Of a DNA stretch of 64,000 nucleotides, positions 37,104 through 46,025 are shown piece by piece. The position numbers were made by a program, and so were the translations under genes. This DNA comes from Luteibacter sp. 9135 (lineage in GTDB: Bacteria > Pseudomonadota > Gammaproteobacteria > Xanthomonadales > Rhodanobacteraceae): assembly GCF_000745005.1 (NCBI RefSeq), contig NZ_JQNB01000001.1, positions 2,969,501 to 3,033,500 on the forward strand. Reading direction: 5' to 3'. A model generated the notes under the pieces. The model was not told where the DNA came from and made no database searches. It saw only the letters and a program-made list of their open reading frames with translations. Numbering within the stretch: position 1 is the first letter of the stretch; every line of letters starts with the position of its first letter.

Positions 37104-38491
37104 TCGCGATGCGTCGAAGGAAACGCATGCTCGCCGCCACGGCGCTGGCCCGTGCGATCGCGCTGGGTCTGGCGGCACTGCCGGCGTGCTCGCTGGCCGG
37201 CACGCTGGACTACACGTTGTATGCCGGCCTGGAGCACAGCAACAACATCGCGTTGTCCTCGGATCGCCCCCTCAGCGAGAACGTGCTGACCCCGGGTGCC
37301 ACGTTCCAGTTCAACCAGCTGGGCTCCACCTTCCAGGCGAACGTGCTCGGTACGGTCGAATACCGGAAGTATCTCGAAGACCACTTCGATCCGCAGACGC
37401 AGACCCAACTGGGTGCGCAGGCGAACTGGACCCTGCTGCCGCAACGGCTGGATTTCTCGGTCGAGGACTATGCCGGTGTGCAACCGGTGGACCAGCTGTC
37501 CGCCGATGCGCCGGATAACCGGCAGCAGACCAACGTGCTGGTGCTGGGCCCCACGCTGCGTATGCGTTTTGGCGATGCCGCGCGTGGGCAGCTGGAGCTG
37601 CGCTACATCAACAGCTATGCGTCGAAGGTCGACCAGTTCGATTCCTCGCGTGGCATGGCGGCGTTCCGGCTTTACCGCGACCTCGGCCCGACCGACCAGG
37701 TATCGGGCAACGTCGAGTTCCAGCGCGTGGACTTCACCCACCAGCCGGACGGGGCCAACTACGACCGCAAGGAAGCCTTCGTGCGCTACACGCGAAAGCT
37801 GCCGCATTTCGATGCGGATGTCCTGCTCGGTGGCACGCGGCTGTCGTTCGACCGTGGCCGGAGCGTGTCGGCGCCACTGGTACGACTGCGGGTGGGCTGG
37901 CAGCCGACGCTGCGCAACGCGGTGTCCGTGGCTGGTACCTGGCAATACGCCGATGCCGCGCAGGACATCATCACCACGCCCGGCGCATACGGTGCGGGGT
38001 TGCAGGCCGATCGTGCCGAGGCGATCGATCCGTTCGCCAATACCGGCGGGCTGGGGCGTGGCGCGACCGGTAACGGTATCGGCGTAGGCAGTGCCGTGAT
38101 CGGCTCGCAGGTGTACCGCGAGCGCCGGGTGGAGGCGAACTGGAACTGGCGCGGCGATCGCCTGACCGTCACGGTCTCGCCGGCGATCGGCAAGCTGGCC
38201 TACCTGGACGACCCGACCTTCGACCAGACCGCGCGTGGCCTCAGCGTCGGCATGGGTTATCGCATGACGCCGACGCTCACCTTGTCCGGCTTCGGTACGT
38301 ACGAGCACGTGGATTACCGCACGCTCGACCGCAGCGACCACACGACCCGCCTCGGGCTGGACCTGACCAAGGAGATCAACCGGCATTGGAGCTGGCATAT
38401 CTCCGTGGCGCGCGAGCGGCGCAGCAGCGATGCGGCGGCACAGAGCTACCGCGAAGCGGAGTGCTTCGTCGGCGTGGTGTACCGGAGGTGA
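37100..38491 (+). CDS. exopolysaccharide-associated outer-membrane beta-barrel protein
   Basis: A 463-residue secreted protein; the N-terminus is basic then hydrophobic (RAIALGLAALPACSLAG). It is made of alternating beta strands with many aromatic girdle residues and ends in VGVVYRR, as outer-membrane barrels often do. It resembles the large uncharacterised barrel (TIGR03016-type) of exosortase-A exopolysaccharide loci, which presumably pairs with a short OPX to make the exit pore. The GTG start at 37100 overlaps the kinase-like gene; ATG 37109 is an alternative. Confidence 0.78.
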   Translation: MIAMRRRKRMLAATALARAIALGLAALPACSLAGTLDYTLYAGLEHSNNIALSSDRPLSENVLTPGATFQFNQLGSTFQANVLGTVEYRKYLEDHFDPQTQTQLGAQANWTLLPQRLDFSVEDYAGVQPVDQLSADAPDNRQQTNVLVLGPTLRMRFGDAARGQLELRYINSYASKVDQFDSSRGMAAFRLYRDLGPTDQVSGNVEFQRVDFTHQPDGANYDRKEAFVRYTRKLPHFDADVLLGGTRLSFDRGRSVSAPLVRLRVGWQPTLRNAVSVAGTWQYADAAQDIITTPGAYGAGLQADRAEAIDPFANTGGLGRGATGNGIGVGSAVIGSQVYRERRVEANWNWRGDRLTVTVSPAIGKLAYLDDPTFDQTARGLSVGMGYRMTPTLTLSGFGTYEHVDYRTLDRSDHTTRLGLDLTKEINRHWSWHISVARERRSSDAAAQSYREAECFVGVVYRR

Positions 38492-38493
38492 GC

Positions 38494-39270
38494 ATGCGTG
38501 ACGACCTGGACCTGCCCTTTTTCTTCGGCGCCGAACACGGCCTGTTCGGCATGTACCACGCGCCCGCCGTGCGGCCGCGCCAGGCGCTGCTGATGTGCCC
38601 GCCGCTGGGCCAGGACCTGATCCGCTGCCACCGGCTCTACCGGCAGCTGGCCCAGGCGCTGGCCGGGCAGGGCGTGGCCGTGTTGCGCTTCGATTACCAC
38701 GGCACGGGCGATGCCGCCGGTGCCAGCGGCGAGGTGGACTGGGATCGCTGTGTCGCCGATACGGCGACGGCCGCCGATCAGGTACGCGCACGGGCCGGCG
38801 TGGACCGCGTGGTCGCCTTCGGCGCGCGGCTGGGCGGCAGCATTGCGCTCGCCGCCGCGTCGCGGGCCCGCTTCGCCGAGGTGATCGCCTGGGACCCGGT
38901 GTTCGACGGCGCCGAGCACGTCGCGGTGCTGGATGCGATGCAGGCCGCGTTGCGCGAGGACCCGACCCGCTTCACCCATCCGCGTGACGTGGCCGATGCC
39001 GCGAACCAGTGGCTGGGTTTCGATGTCGGCGCCGCCTTGCGGCGCCAGCTGGCCGCGCTGCACGTGGACGGCAGCGCCGTGCCCACGCTGGTCCTGGATT
39101 CGTTGCCCGAGGGCGAGCCGCGATGCTGGGATGGCCGCCTGGGGGAGCACGGCCGGATTCGCGTGCTGGGCCAGCCGACGCCGTGGAACGACCTGCACCG
39201 GCTGGAAACCGCGATCCTCTCACCGCCTTTGATCCAGGCCGTGAGCGGCCGCTTCAGGGAGATCGCGTGA
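38494..39270 (+). CDS. exosortase-A-associated alpha/beta hydrolase-like protein, Ser replaced
   Basis: A 258-residue protein with an alpha/beta hydrolase layout: CPPLGQDLIRCHRLYRQLAQ, VLRFDYHGTGDA, and an elbow. The elbow reads FGARLGGS where active hydrolases have GxSxG, so Arg takes the nucleophile's place. This matches one of the two hydrolase-like proteins (hydrolase 2 type) that accompany exosortase A, some of which carry the same GxRLG sequence. GGAGG precedes the ATG. It is likely non-hydrolytic or uses another residue. It overlaps the next gene by one base. Confidence 0.78.
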   Translation: MRDDLDLPFFFGAEHGLFGMYHAPAVRPRQALLMCPPLGQDLIRCHRLYRQLAQALAGQGVAVLRFDYHGTGDAAGASGEVDWDRCVADTATAADQVRARAGVDRVVAFGARLGGSIALAAASRARFAEVIAWDPVFDGAEHVAVLDAMQAALREDPTRFTHPRDVADAANQWLGFDVGAALRRQLAALHVDGSAVPTLVLDSLPEGEPRCWDGRLGEHGRIRVLGQPTPWNDLHRLETAILSPPLIQAVSGRFREIA

Positions 39271-40103
39271 TGCACGAGCAGGCCCATCGTTTCGGTCGTG
39301 CGCGGCACCTGGTCGGCATCGCTGGCGTGCCCGCGGGCGACGCCGGCGACATCGGTGTCATCGTGCTCAATGCCGGGCTGGTCCACCGCATCGGTCCGTT
39401 CCGCCTGCACGTGGAACTGACCCGCCAGCTCAATGCCGCCGGATATCCCACGCTGCGCTTCGATATGTCCACGCTGGGCGACAGCGCGGCCACCGGCGGT
39501 GGGCAGACCCGCGTGCAACAGGTGCTGGCGGACCTGGACGACGCGATGGGCCTGCTAGCCAGCCAGGCCGGTTGCTCGCGCTTCGTGCTGGTCGGGCTGT
39601 GCTCGGGCGCGCAGAACGCCCATGTGGTGGCGGCGCAGGACCCGCGTGTCGCCGGGGCGGTGTTCCTGGACGGCTATGCCTATCGCACGCTGGGCTATCG
39701 CCTGCGGCATTACCTGCCGCGACTGGCGGACCCGGCGCGCTGGCTGCGTCGTTTTCGCCGCCGCGGCGGCGAGGCAAGGGCGGCGGCACGGGCCCCGGAA
39801 CCGGTGTTCGCCGTGGCGCCAGCGCCACGCGCCGAGGTGATCGCCGATTTCACCGGCATGGTTGCGCGGGGCATGCGGCTGTACCTCGTCTACTCGGGCG
39901 GTATCAGCGACTGTTTCAACCACGCCCGCCAGTTCCGCGAGTGCTTCGGCAAGGTCATGCGCCATCCGGCCGTGGCGACGCGCTACCTCGCCGGGACCGA
40001 CCACACCTATGTCCTCACCGGCGACCGCGCACGGCTGGTGCACGGCATCGACGACTGGCTGACCCATCATTTTCCACCGGCTGCGGCCGGGAGGCACCCG
40101 TGA
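39270..40103 (+). CDS. exosortase-A-associated alpha/beta hydrolase (Ser intact)
   Basis: A 277-residue alpha/beta hydrolase. The nucleophile elbow GLCSGAQNA has the serine, unlike the gene before it. The order of motifs (IVLNAGLVHRIGPFRLHVEL, LRFDMSTLGDS, GTDHTYVLTGDR near the C-terminus giving the catalytic His) fits hydrolase 1 of XrtA/PEP-CTERM loci. Acyl-ester release from glycan intermediates has been suggested for this class, not shown. The start overlaps the preceding stop (TGATG), and its own stop overlaps galE. Confidence 0.82.
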   Translation: MHEQAHRFGRARHLVGIAGVPAGDAGDIGVIVLNAGLVHRIGPFRLHVELTRQLNAAGYPTLRFDMSTLGDSAATGGGQTRVQQVLADLDDAMGLLASQAGCSRFVLVGLCSGAQNAHVVAAQDPRVAGAVFLDGYAYRTLGYRLRHYLPRLADPARWLRRFRRRGGEARAAARAPEPVFAVAPAPRAEVIADFTGMVARGMRLYLVYSGGISDCFNHARQFRECFGKVMRHPAVATRYLAGTDHTYVLTGDRARLVHGIDDWLTHHFPPAAAGRHP

Positions 40104-41110
40104 ATACCGTCCTGGTCACCGGCGGCGCCGGCTACATCGGCAGCCATACCGTGCAACAGCTGGTGGCGCGCGGCGAACGGGTGGTCGTCATCGACAACCT
40201 GTCCAGCGGGTTCCGCGAGGCGGTGCGTGGCGCGTCGCTGGTGGAAGGCGACGTGGGCGACGGCGAACTGGTCGGGCGCGTGCTGCGCGCGCACCGCGTC
40301 GATGCGGTGCTGCATTTCGCCGCGCACACCGTGGTACCGGAGTCGGTCAGCGACCCGTTGAAGTACTACGGCAACAACACCTGCAACACGCGCAACCTGC
40401 TGGCCGCCTGCGCGGAGGCGCGCCTGGACAAGTTCATCTTCTCGTCCACGGCGGCTGTCTACGGCACCACGGCCGCCGGCATCGCGGACGAGGAAACACC
40501 GACGCGCCCGGCCAATCCATATGGCCGCTCCAAGCTGATGTCCGAGACCATGCTGCGCGACTGGTGCGCCACCGGTGCCATGCGCCATGTGGTGCTGCGC
40601 TATTTCAACGTGGCCGGTTGCGATCCGCTGGGACGCATCGGCCACAGCACGCCCGCGGCGACGCTGCTGGTCAAGGTGGCGTGCGAGCACGCCGTGGGCA
40701 AGCGCACCGGCATCTCGATCTACGGCACGGATTACGACACACCTGACGGCACAGGCGTGCGCGATTACATCCATGTCGACGACCTTGCCGCCGCGCACCT
40801 GCGCGCCCTTGACCACCTGCGCGACGGCGGTGCGTCGCTGACGCTCAATTGCGGCTACGGCCATGGCTACAGCGTGCGCGAGGTGGTCGATGCAGTGGCC
40901 CGCGCCAGCGGCCGCCCGCTCAACGTGATCGAACTGCCACGCCGCCCGGGCGATATCGGCAAGCTGATCGCCTGCAGCGACCGGCTGCGCGAGGTGCTCG
41001 ACTGGAGGCCCTGCCACGACGACCTGGATTTCATCGTACGCACGGCGCTGGATTGGGAATACCGCCTGATCGGCGAGCCCGCGCCCGTGCCGGTGGCTTC
41101 GGTGGCATGA
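40100..41110 (+). CDS. galE: UDP-glucose 4-epimerase
   Basis: A 336-residue extended SDR enzyme. NAD binding is by TGGAGYIGSH near the N-terminus, and the active site is Ser/Thr with YGRSK (Tyr and Lys of YxxxK). It has the GalE features VLRYFNVAGCDP and YGTDYDTPDGTGVRDYIHV. It supplies UDP-galactose (or UDP-GalNAc) for the polymer. The start is GTG at 40100 overlapping the previous stop (GTGA), preceded by GGGAGG. Confidence 0.92.
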   Translation: MNTVLVTGGAGYIGSHTVQQLVARGERVVVIDNLSSGFREAVRGASLVEGDVGDGELVGRVLRAHRVDAVLHFAAHTVVPESVSDPLKYYGNNTCNTRNLLAACAEARLDKFIFSSTAAVYGTTAAGIADEETPTRPANPYGRSKLMSETMLRDWCATGAMRHVVLRYFNVAGCDPLGRIGHSTPAATLLVKVACEHAVGKRTGISIYGTDYDTPDGTGVRDYIHVDDLAAAHLRALDHLRDGGASLTLNCGYGHGYSVREVVDAVARASGRPLNVIELPRRPGDIGKLIACSDRLREVLDWRPCHDDLDFIVRTALDWEYRLIGEPAPVPVASVA

Positions 41111-42807
41111 GGATGCGCTTCACTGTGCGCCGCGTGCCGTTTTTCGTCGTCTGCCTGCTGATCGCCGGCATTTTCCTCGGCCTGCCCGAACCGGGTCGTG
41201 CGGCCGGGCCGCCGGGCGCGACCACGTCGCCCGTGGCGTCGCGCACGCCCGTATCTGCGCGACTGCCCGCCGCGCAGGCCATTGTCGTGCATCCGCAGGC
41301 GGGGAAGGGCGATGTACTGGCCGTGTCGGCGGGCATTCCGTTCCCGCCGGGACTGCTGCGCGATACGACGCTACTGCGCATCGTGGATGCGCAGGGTCAC
41401 GAGATACCGTCGGCGATCGTGCCGCTGCTGCAGTGGCATACCGGTGCCGGCGGCGTGCGCGCCGTGCGTGCGCAGTTCCGCGCGACGGCGGGCACGTATT
41501 ACTTCATCTTGGGTGCGCCGCATGCGGCGGCAATGCCGGCGTGGCCCTATGCGCAGGGGCGGATTGGCCCGCCGTCCGCCGCCCTGGCCACGCTCACGCC
41601 GCAGTGGCTGACCGCGTCGCTGATTGCCGGGCCGCAATCGGTGGCGGCACCCGATGAACCTTATGCGGGTTATGTCGATGCGCAGTTCCGCTGGGCGCGG
41701 ACGTTGCCCACCGCCGACACCACGGCCTGGCTGTTCGACCGCCCGTCCACGCTGTTCAAGGCCTATGTGCGCACCGGCCGCGCGGATTACCTCGACGCCG
41801 CCGAGGCCAGCTATCGCTGGTACATGGCCGGTATCAAGCGTGACGGCGTGCCGGCCAGTCCGTCCTGCGCGGGGGGCTGGTTGCCGTCCGGCAAGCCGTG
41901 CGATGTCAAGTACGTGTATATCGAGCCGATCCTGCTGGCGATGGCGCTCAGCGGGGACGACACGATGCACGATGCGGCCACGGTGGCTGCCATGGCGGAC
42001 CTGTGGCACAGCGGTGGATGGAACGGCGCACCCGGTCCGTATCGCCATGCGGACGATTACTTCACCGAGCGCCTGGCCGGCCTCGGCCTGATCCAGACGG
42101 TGGCCGCTTTCGAACTCACAGGCGACGCGCGCTACCGCGAACGCATCGACGCGCGCATCGGCTGGCTGGAGCAACAGCAGCGGCACAATCCCGACGGTCT
42201 CGGCGACGACGGTTCGTGGCGCAACAGCTGGAACGTGCACGAGAACGACCGCGGCGGCGCCGATGACGTGCGCGGTGCGTCGCCCTGGATGAGCGAGAAC
42301 ATCGTGGATGGGCTGTGGCATGCGTGGCTGGTCACGAAAGACCCACGCATCCCGGCCATGATCACCGGTTTCGGCCGCTACCTCGAACGCTACGGCTGGA
42401 TCGATCCCGCCTTGCTGGTGCCGCCGCACGACTGGCGCAACGGCTGTTCCGGCCCGCAGGGCCAGATCGCCTGGTACTGGTCGTCGTCGCAGGCCACCCC
42501 CGCCGCGCTGATGAAGATCCAGGAATCGGAAGGCTGGTACAGCGACGGGCACACGGTGGAACTGGGCCTGCCGGTGGCCGCGGCGCGCTATTTCGAGACG
42601 GACACGGGTCAGGCTGCGGCGCTGACGAAGCGCTTTGCCGCCATCGCCTCGTCGTATGCGCCGTCGTGCGCGGCGATCGCCGACACGTTGCGCCGCTTCA
42701 ACTGGAACAACCGCGGCGCCGGCGTGGCGCAGTGGATGATGGCGCAGCCGGCCGGCGCCGGCGTGGCACCACCTTCCCGTGCGACGCCGACGGCGGCGTC
42801 GCCGTGA
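41107..42807 (+). CDS. large secreted protein of the exopolysaccharide locus, unrecognised
   Basis: A 566-residue protein with a clear signal peptide (VRRVPFFVVCLLIAGIFLGL). After an N-terminal beta-rich domain, a long helical domain (from about residue 200) repeats aromatic segments such as YRWYMAGIK, YFTERLAGLGLIQTV and WHAWLVTKDPRIPAM. This is the look of an (alpha/alpha)-toroid, as found in many polysaccharide lyases and hydrolases. A CSGPQGQIAWYW segment and two further Cys suggest disulfides. No family or catalytic residues can be named. Its place inside the operon suggests action on the polymer in the periplasm. Confidence 0.68.
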   Translation: MRMRFTVRRVPFFVVCLLIAGIFLGLPEPGRAAGPPGATTSPVASRTPVSARLPAAQAIVVHPQAGKGDVLAVSAGIPFPPGLLRDTTLLRIVDAQGHEIPSAIVPLLQWHTGAGGVRAVRAQFRATAGTYYFILGAPHAAAMPAWPYAQGRIGPPSAALATLTPQWLTASLIAGPQSVAAPDEPYAGYVDAQFRWARTLPTADTTAWLFDRPSTLFKAYVRTGRADYLDAAEASYRWYMAGIKRDGVPASPSCAGGWLPSGKPCDVKYVYIEPILLAMALSGDDTMHDAATVAAMADLWHSGGWNGAPGPYRHADDYFTERLAGLGLIQTVAAFELTGDARYRERIDARIGWLEQQQRHNPDGLGDDGSWRNSWNVHENDRGGADDVRGASPWMSENIVDGLWHAWLVTKDPRIPAMITGFGRYLERYGWIDPALLVPPHDWRNGCSGPQGQIAWYWSSSQATPAALMKIQESEGWYSDGHTVELGLPVAAARYFETDTGQAAALTKRFAAIASSYAPSCAAIADTLRRFNWNNRGAGVAQWMMAQPAGAGVAPPSRATPTAASP

Positions 42808-44351
42808 ACCGTCGCCTCGCCGTGCTGCGTAGCGTGGGTATCGTCACGGTGTCCACCTATATCGAATACGCGCTGGGCCTGCTGATGAGCGTGTGGATCG
42901 CACGCGCCCTGGGTCCGGTGGACTTCGGTCGCTATGCCTTCACCGTGTGGCTGTGCGGGTGGCTGATCGTGTGTTCCAACCACGCACTTACCACCTCGTC
43001 CACCAAGTTCATCGCCGAGGCCGACGGCATGGGCGATGCCGGCCTGGCCTCGCACCTTGCCGCCCGTTTCTCGCGTCTGCAAGGGTGGAGCTCGGCCGTG
43101 GTGATCGGCCTGTTCGTGGTGGTGGGCTGGCTGTGCCGACCGTCCGAATGGGACCATTCGCTGCTGCCGATCATGGCGCTGGTGGTGGTCGCAGTGGTCG
43201 CCAAGGCCAACTACGCGATGCAGGTCGCCATCGCCAAGGGACAGGAGCGTTTCGAGCCCGAGGCCGTGGCCACCGTGGTCGGCGGCGTGCTCGGCATGTC
43301 GCTGGTGCTGGCCGCCATGCTGATGCACGCGGGTCTGGTCGACTTCGTCGCGCTGTTCGCCGTGGCCTGCCTGGTCCTGAACCTGGTCAACCGACACGTC
43401 TATCGCCGCTGCTGCCGATCCTTCGCACCGGGCCCGGTACCGCCGGCGCTGTCGCAGCGGGTGGATCGCCACCTGAAGCTGACCGCCGCCCTGGTGCTGA
43501 TGGGCTCGTTCCGTGTCGGCACCATCGAGATATTCCTGCTCAACACGTTTTCCGGCTCGGCGGCGGTGGGGTATTTCGCGATCGCCGGCACGCTCACGCG
43601 CGGCGCGGTGCAACTGTTCTCCGTCGGGCTGACCTCCACGTTGCTGCCGTACATGGCCAAGTCCTACGGCGAGCACGGCACGGCACGGGCCGCCCGCTTC
43701 CTTTCCGAGGCCACGCGGTTCTACTGGGCGGTGGGCATCGCCATCGCCGGGCTGGGTCTGGTCACGACCCCGGACATCGTCCGGCTGATGTACGGCAGCC
43801 GCTACGTGGAAGCCATCCCCGCGATCGAGGCGACCCTGGTGCTGGGTGGTCTGTTGCTGATCGGTAATGGCATCGCCGCCTTCCAGACCGTGGTGGACCG
43901 CCAGGACGATCGTGTCCGCATCGCCACGGTGGCGCTCGTGGCCAATGCCTCGTTGGGCGTGGCGCTGATACCGGCGTTCGGCCTGCCGGGCGCCGTGCTC
44001 ACCTACGCCGGCACCCGCGTGGTGGAGATGGTGCTGGCCGTGCATTACCTGCGCAAGGCCACCCGTGGCGGCTTGCCGCTGGCGGCGATGGCGCGCCTGT
44101 TCGTCGTGGGCGCGGTGGCCACGCTGGCGGCCTGGGCGACCACCGCGGCCATTCCGTCGCTGGCCGGTTTCCTCGGCGGCTGCGCGGTCTTCGCGGTGCT
44201 GTACCTGCCCGGCAGCGTGCTGGTCCGCTATTGGACGGCGGACGACGTGCAACTGATGACGGGCATCAGCCGACGCCTCGGCCGCCCGGGTCGCTGGCTG
44301 TCGCGCATGCTGGATCACATGCCGTCCGCCGCGGTCAAGGCCGGCCCATGA
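42804..44351 (+). CDS. Wzx-like polysaccharide flippase
   Basis: A 515-residue inner-membrane protein with 12-14 hydrophobic segments, of the MOP superfamily (polysaccharide biosynthesis/MATE-like). The N-terminus IVTVSTYIEYALGLLMSVWI leading to ARALGPVDFGRYAF is typical of Wzx proteins (ARxLGPxxFG). It would flip the lipid-linked repeat unit to the periplasm. The start is GTG at 42804 overlapping the previous stop. Confidence 0.9.
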   Translation: MNRRLAVLRSVGIVTVSTYIEYALGLLMSVWIARALGPVDFGRYAFTVWLCGWLIVCSNHALTTSSTKFIAEADGMGDAGLASHLAARFSRLQGWSSAVVIGLFVVVGWLCRPSEWDHSLLPIMALVVVAVVAKANYAMQVAIAKGQERFEPEAVATVVGGVLGMSLVLAAMLMHAGLVDFVALFAVACLVLNLVNRHVYRRCCRSFAPGPVPPALSQRVDRHLKLTAALVLMGSFRVGTIEIFLLNTFSGSAAVGYFAIAGTLTRGAVQLFSVGLTSTLLPYMAKSYGEHGTARAARFLSEATRFYWAVGIAIAGLGLVTTPDIVRLMYGSRYVEAIPAIEATLVLGGLLLIGNGIAAFQTVVDRQDDRVRIATVALVANASLGVALIPAFGLPGAVLTYAGTRVVEMVLAVHYLRKATRGGLPLAAMARLFVVGAVATLAAWATTAAIPSLAGFLGGCAVFAVLYLPGSVLVRYWTADDVQLMTGISRRLGRPGRWLSRMLDHMPSAAVKAGP

Positions 44352-45478
44352 GCCAGGTCTGTCGCCTCGTGGATTCGCTGGAAACCCTGCATGGCCATCG
44401 CGACGTGATGGCCCGGTTGGCGGCACAGCCCGGTGCGGCCAGCGGGATCGTGCAGCACCCGGACTGGGTCGCCTACGAGGTGGCCAGCCGCAGCGACGGC
44501 ACGCGGCCGCACGTGATCCTCGTCTGCGATGCGGGGGGAGGCGTCATCGGCTACGCCCCGCTGCTGGCGGTCGGGCATGTCGCGCGGATCGACCTGGGCG
44601 GGCGCCGTATGCCGGTGTATCGCGGGCCCGTGCTGCGCCTGCTCGGTGACGATGTAGTCGCGGACGCCGCCGATCGCGAGCGGGTCGGCGACGCCATCGC
44701 CCACCATCTCGCAGGCGACGCCGGCGTGCGGGTGATCCGCATCCAGGAGGCCGGCCTGCCCAACCGGTTCGCGGATCGCCTGGCCGCCGCCGGCCTGCGC
44801 GTCGTCGCCGCGCACCTGCGCGACCAGGTGCACTGGTCGATCGACCCGCAACCTTCCTCGGAAACGTGGCTGGGCGGCATGGACCGGAAGAAGCGTGCCG
44901 ACCTCACGCAGCGCGTGGGGCGGGCCTACCGCAAGCTGGGCGGCGATGCGGCGCTGCATACGTTCGACCGGGCGGAGGACATGCGCGAGTACACCCGGCT
45001 GATGAACGAGGTGTACGCGCGCACCTGGCACCACGCCGCATTGCCCATCGACTGGGAGGCACCGGCGCGCGTGGCCCTGTTCGAACGCCTGGCCGCCGCC
45101 GGGCAACTGGTCGGGCACGTGGTGCTGCGCGAGGGGCAACCGCTGGCCTATGTGCACGGCTATCGCCTGGGCGGCACCTACCTGGTCGACGACCTCGGCT
45201 ACGACGAGGACGTAGCGAAGGTGGGCATCGGCTCCGTCGCGGTGTTCCAGGCCATTCGCGCCTTGCTCGACCGGTTTCCCGGCGAGCGCATCAGCTTCGG
45301 CTACGGCGACAACCAGTACAAGCGACTGCTTGCCACGCGCGCCGAGGCGTGCGGTTCGCTGTATGTCGTGAGATCGATGCCCGCGACCCTGGGTTTCGGC
45401 GCGTACAGGCCGCTGCGCTGGGCATACCGCCGTGTTTATCGGCTCAGGGCAGAGTGGCGTGTGCGTCGTGGTAAGTAG
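44348..45478 (+). CDS. FemAB/GNAT-like transferase of exopolysaccharide locus
   Basis: A 376-residue protein with two GNAT-like halves: an N-terminal domain with HPDWVAYEVASR and a C-terminal one with MNEVYARTWHH, GHVVLREGQPLAYVHGYRL and SFGYGDNQYKRLLATR. This fits the FemAB-like acyltransferases of exosortase-A loci (BioF2-like GNAT). Those may attach an amino acid or acyl group to a sugar using an aminoacyl-tRNA, acyl-CoA or acyl-carrier donor. It is the last gene of the plus-strand unit. Donor and acceptor are unknown; the carrier-protein module at 62061 is a possible partner. Confidence 0.82.
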   Translation: MSQVCRLVDSLETLHGHRDVMARLAAQPGAASGIVQHPDWVAYEVASRSDGTRPHVILVCDAGGGVIGYAPLLAVGHVARIDLGGRRMPVYRGPVLRLLGDDVVADAADRERVGDAIAHHLAGDAGVRVIRIQEAGLPNRFADRLAAAGLRVVAAHLRDQVHWSIDPQPSSETWLGGMDRKKRADLTQRVGRAYRKLGGDAALHTFDRAEDMREYTRLMNEVYARTWHHAALPIDWEAPARVALFERLAAAGQLVGHVVLREGQPLAYVHGYRLGGTYLVDDLGYDEDVAKVGIGSVAVFQAIRALLDRFPGERISFGYGDNQYKRLLATRAEACGSLYVVRSMPATLGFGAYRPLRWAYRRVYRLRAEWRVRRGK

Positions 45479-45611
45479 GCGTAACGGTGACGTGCTGCAT
45501 GGTCGGTTTCGTGAAGGCGACCTGCGTGATGACCTCATCAAGACGCTCCGCAAGTTGCCGCTTGAGGTTTACGTATTGAGCGAAAGGATCACTCTAACTG
45601 AACTTTTTTAG
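45468..45611 (+). CDS. possible 47-residue small protein
   Basis: A GTG-started frame overlapping the end of the FemAB-like gene by 11 bases. The product has a normal amino-acid mixture with charged and Leu-rich segments (GDLRDDLIKTLRKLPLEVYV), unlike shadow frames here. No ribosome site or homologue is evident. It could be a small protein or a relic of a longer gene cut by the repeat element that follows. Confidence 0.28.
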   Translation: MVSRRNGDVLHGRFREGDLRDDLIKTLRKLPLEVYVLSERITLTELF

Positions 45612-46025
45612 GTTCTTCGCGCATGACCGGGGTCTGTACCGAAGCCGAAGCCGAAGCCCGTCGCTCGTATGGCGCGGCGACGAGGCGCCGGGTGGTCACA
45701 CTCTGCGCTCGGGCAGCGGCCGCAAGCGGCCGAACTCGCTCAGAGCGTAACCACCCGACGCCTCTGCGACGACAGAGGCCATCTGGGTGGAGAGCAAAGC
45801 GTTGGCAACTCGGGCGGTAAGCCCCGGATACGCGTGTCGCGCGATGTTGCGAGCGTTGCTTTCCCGACCCGGCACCTCAGTCGTCAGGGAGGTGTCGGGT
45901 GGTCATCCTCTGAGCGAGTTCGGCCGCTTGCGGCCGCTGCTCGAGCGCAGAGGGTGACCGCCCGACGCCTCCTCCCCGTGCCCACCCATGACGGCGAGCC
46001 CTTTAGCTATCGCTGATCGTGGCGC
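45612..46025. other. non-coding stretch around the palindrome
   Basis: No gene is visible between the small ORF and the end of the metal-efflux operon. Apart from the 290-bp palindrome it has only a GAAGCC triple repeat near 45645. Transcripts from both sides converge here. Confidence 0.6.
45682..45971. repeat. 290-bp imperfect palindrome built of two inverted 83-bp elements
   Basis: Element 1 (45682-45764) and element 2 (45889-45971) are reverse complements at about 75 of 83 positions. Each is itself a hairpin with core CGGCCGC-AA-GCGGCCG. Inner hairpins at 45761-45778 and 45875-45892 are also mirrored, around a common centre at 45826/45827. The remaining 96 bases of the middle keep weaker mirror similarity. 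No frame codes for a protein. It resembles a BIME or MITE-like element and lies between two convergent operons, where it could also stop transcription. Confidence 0.85.
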
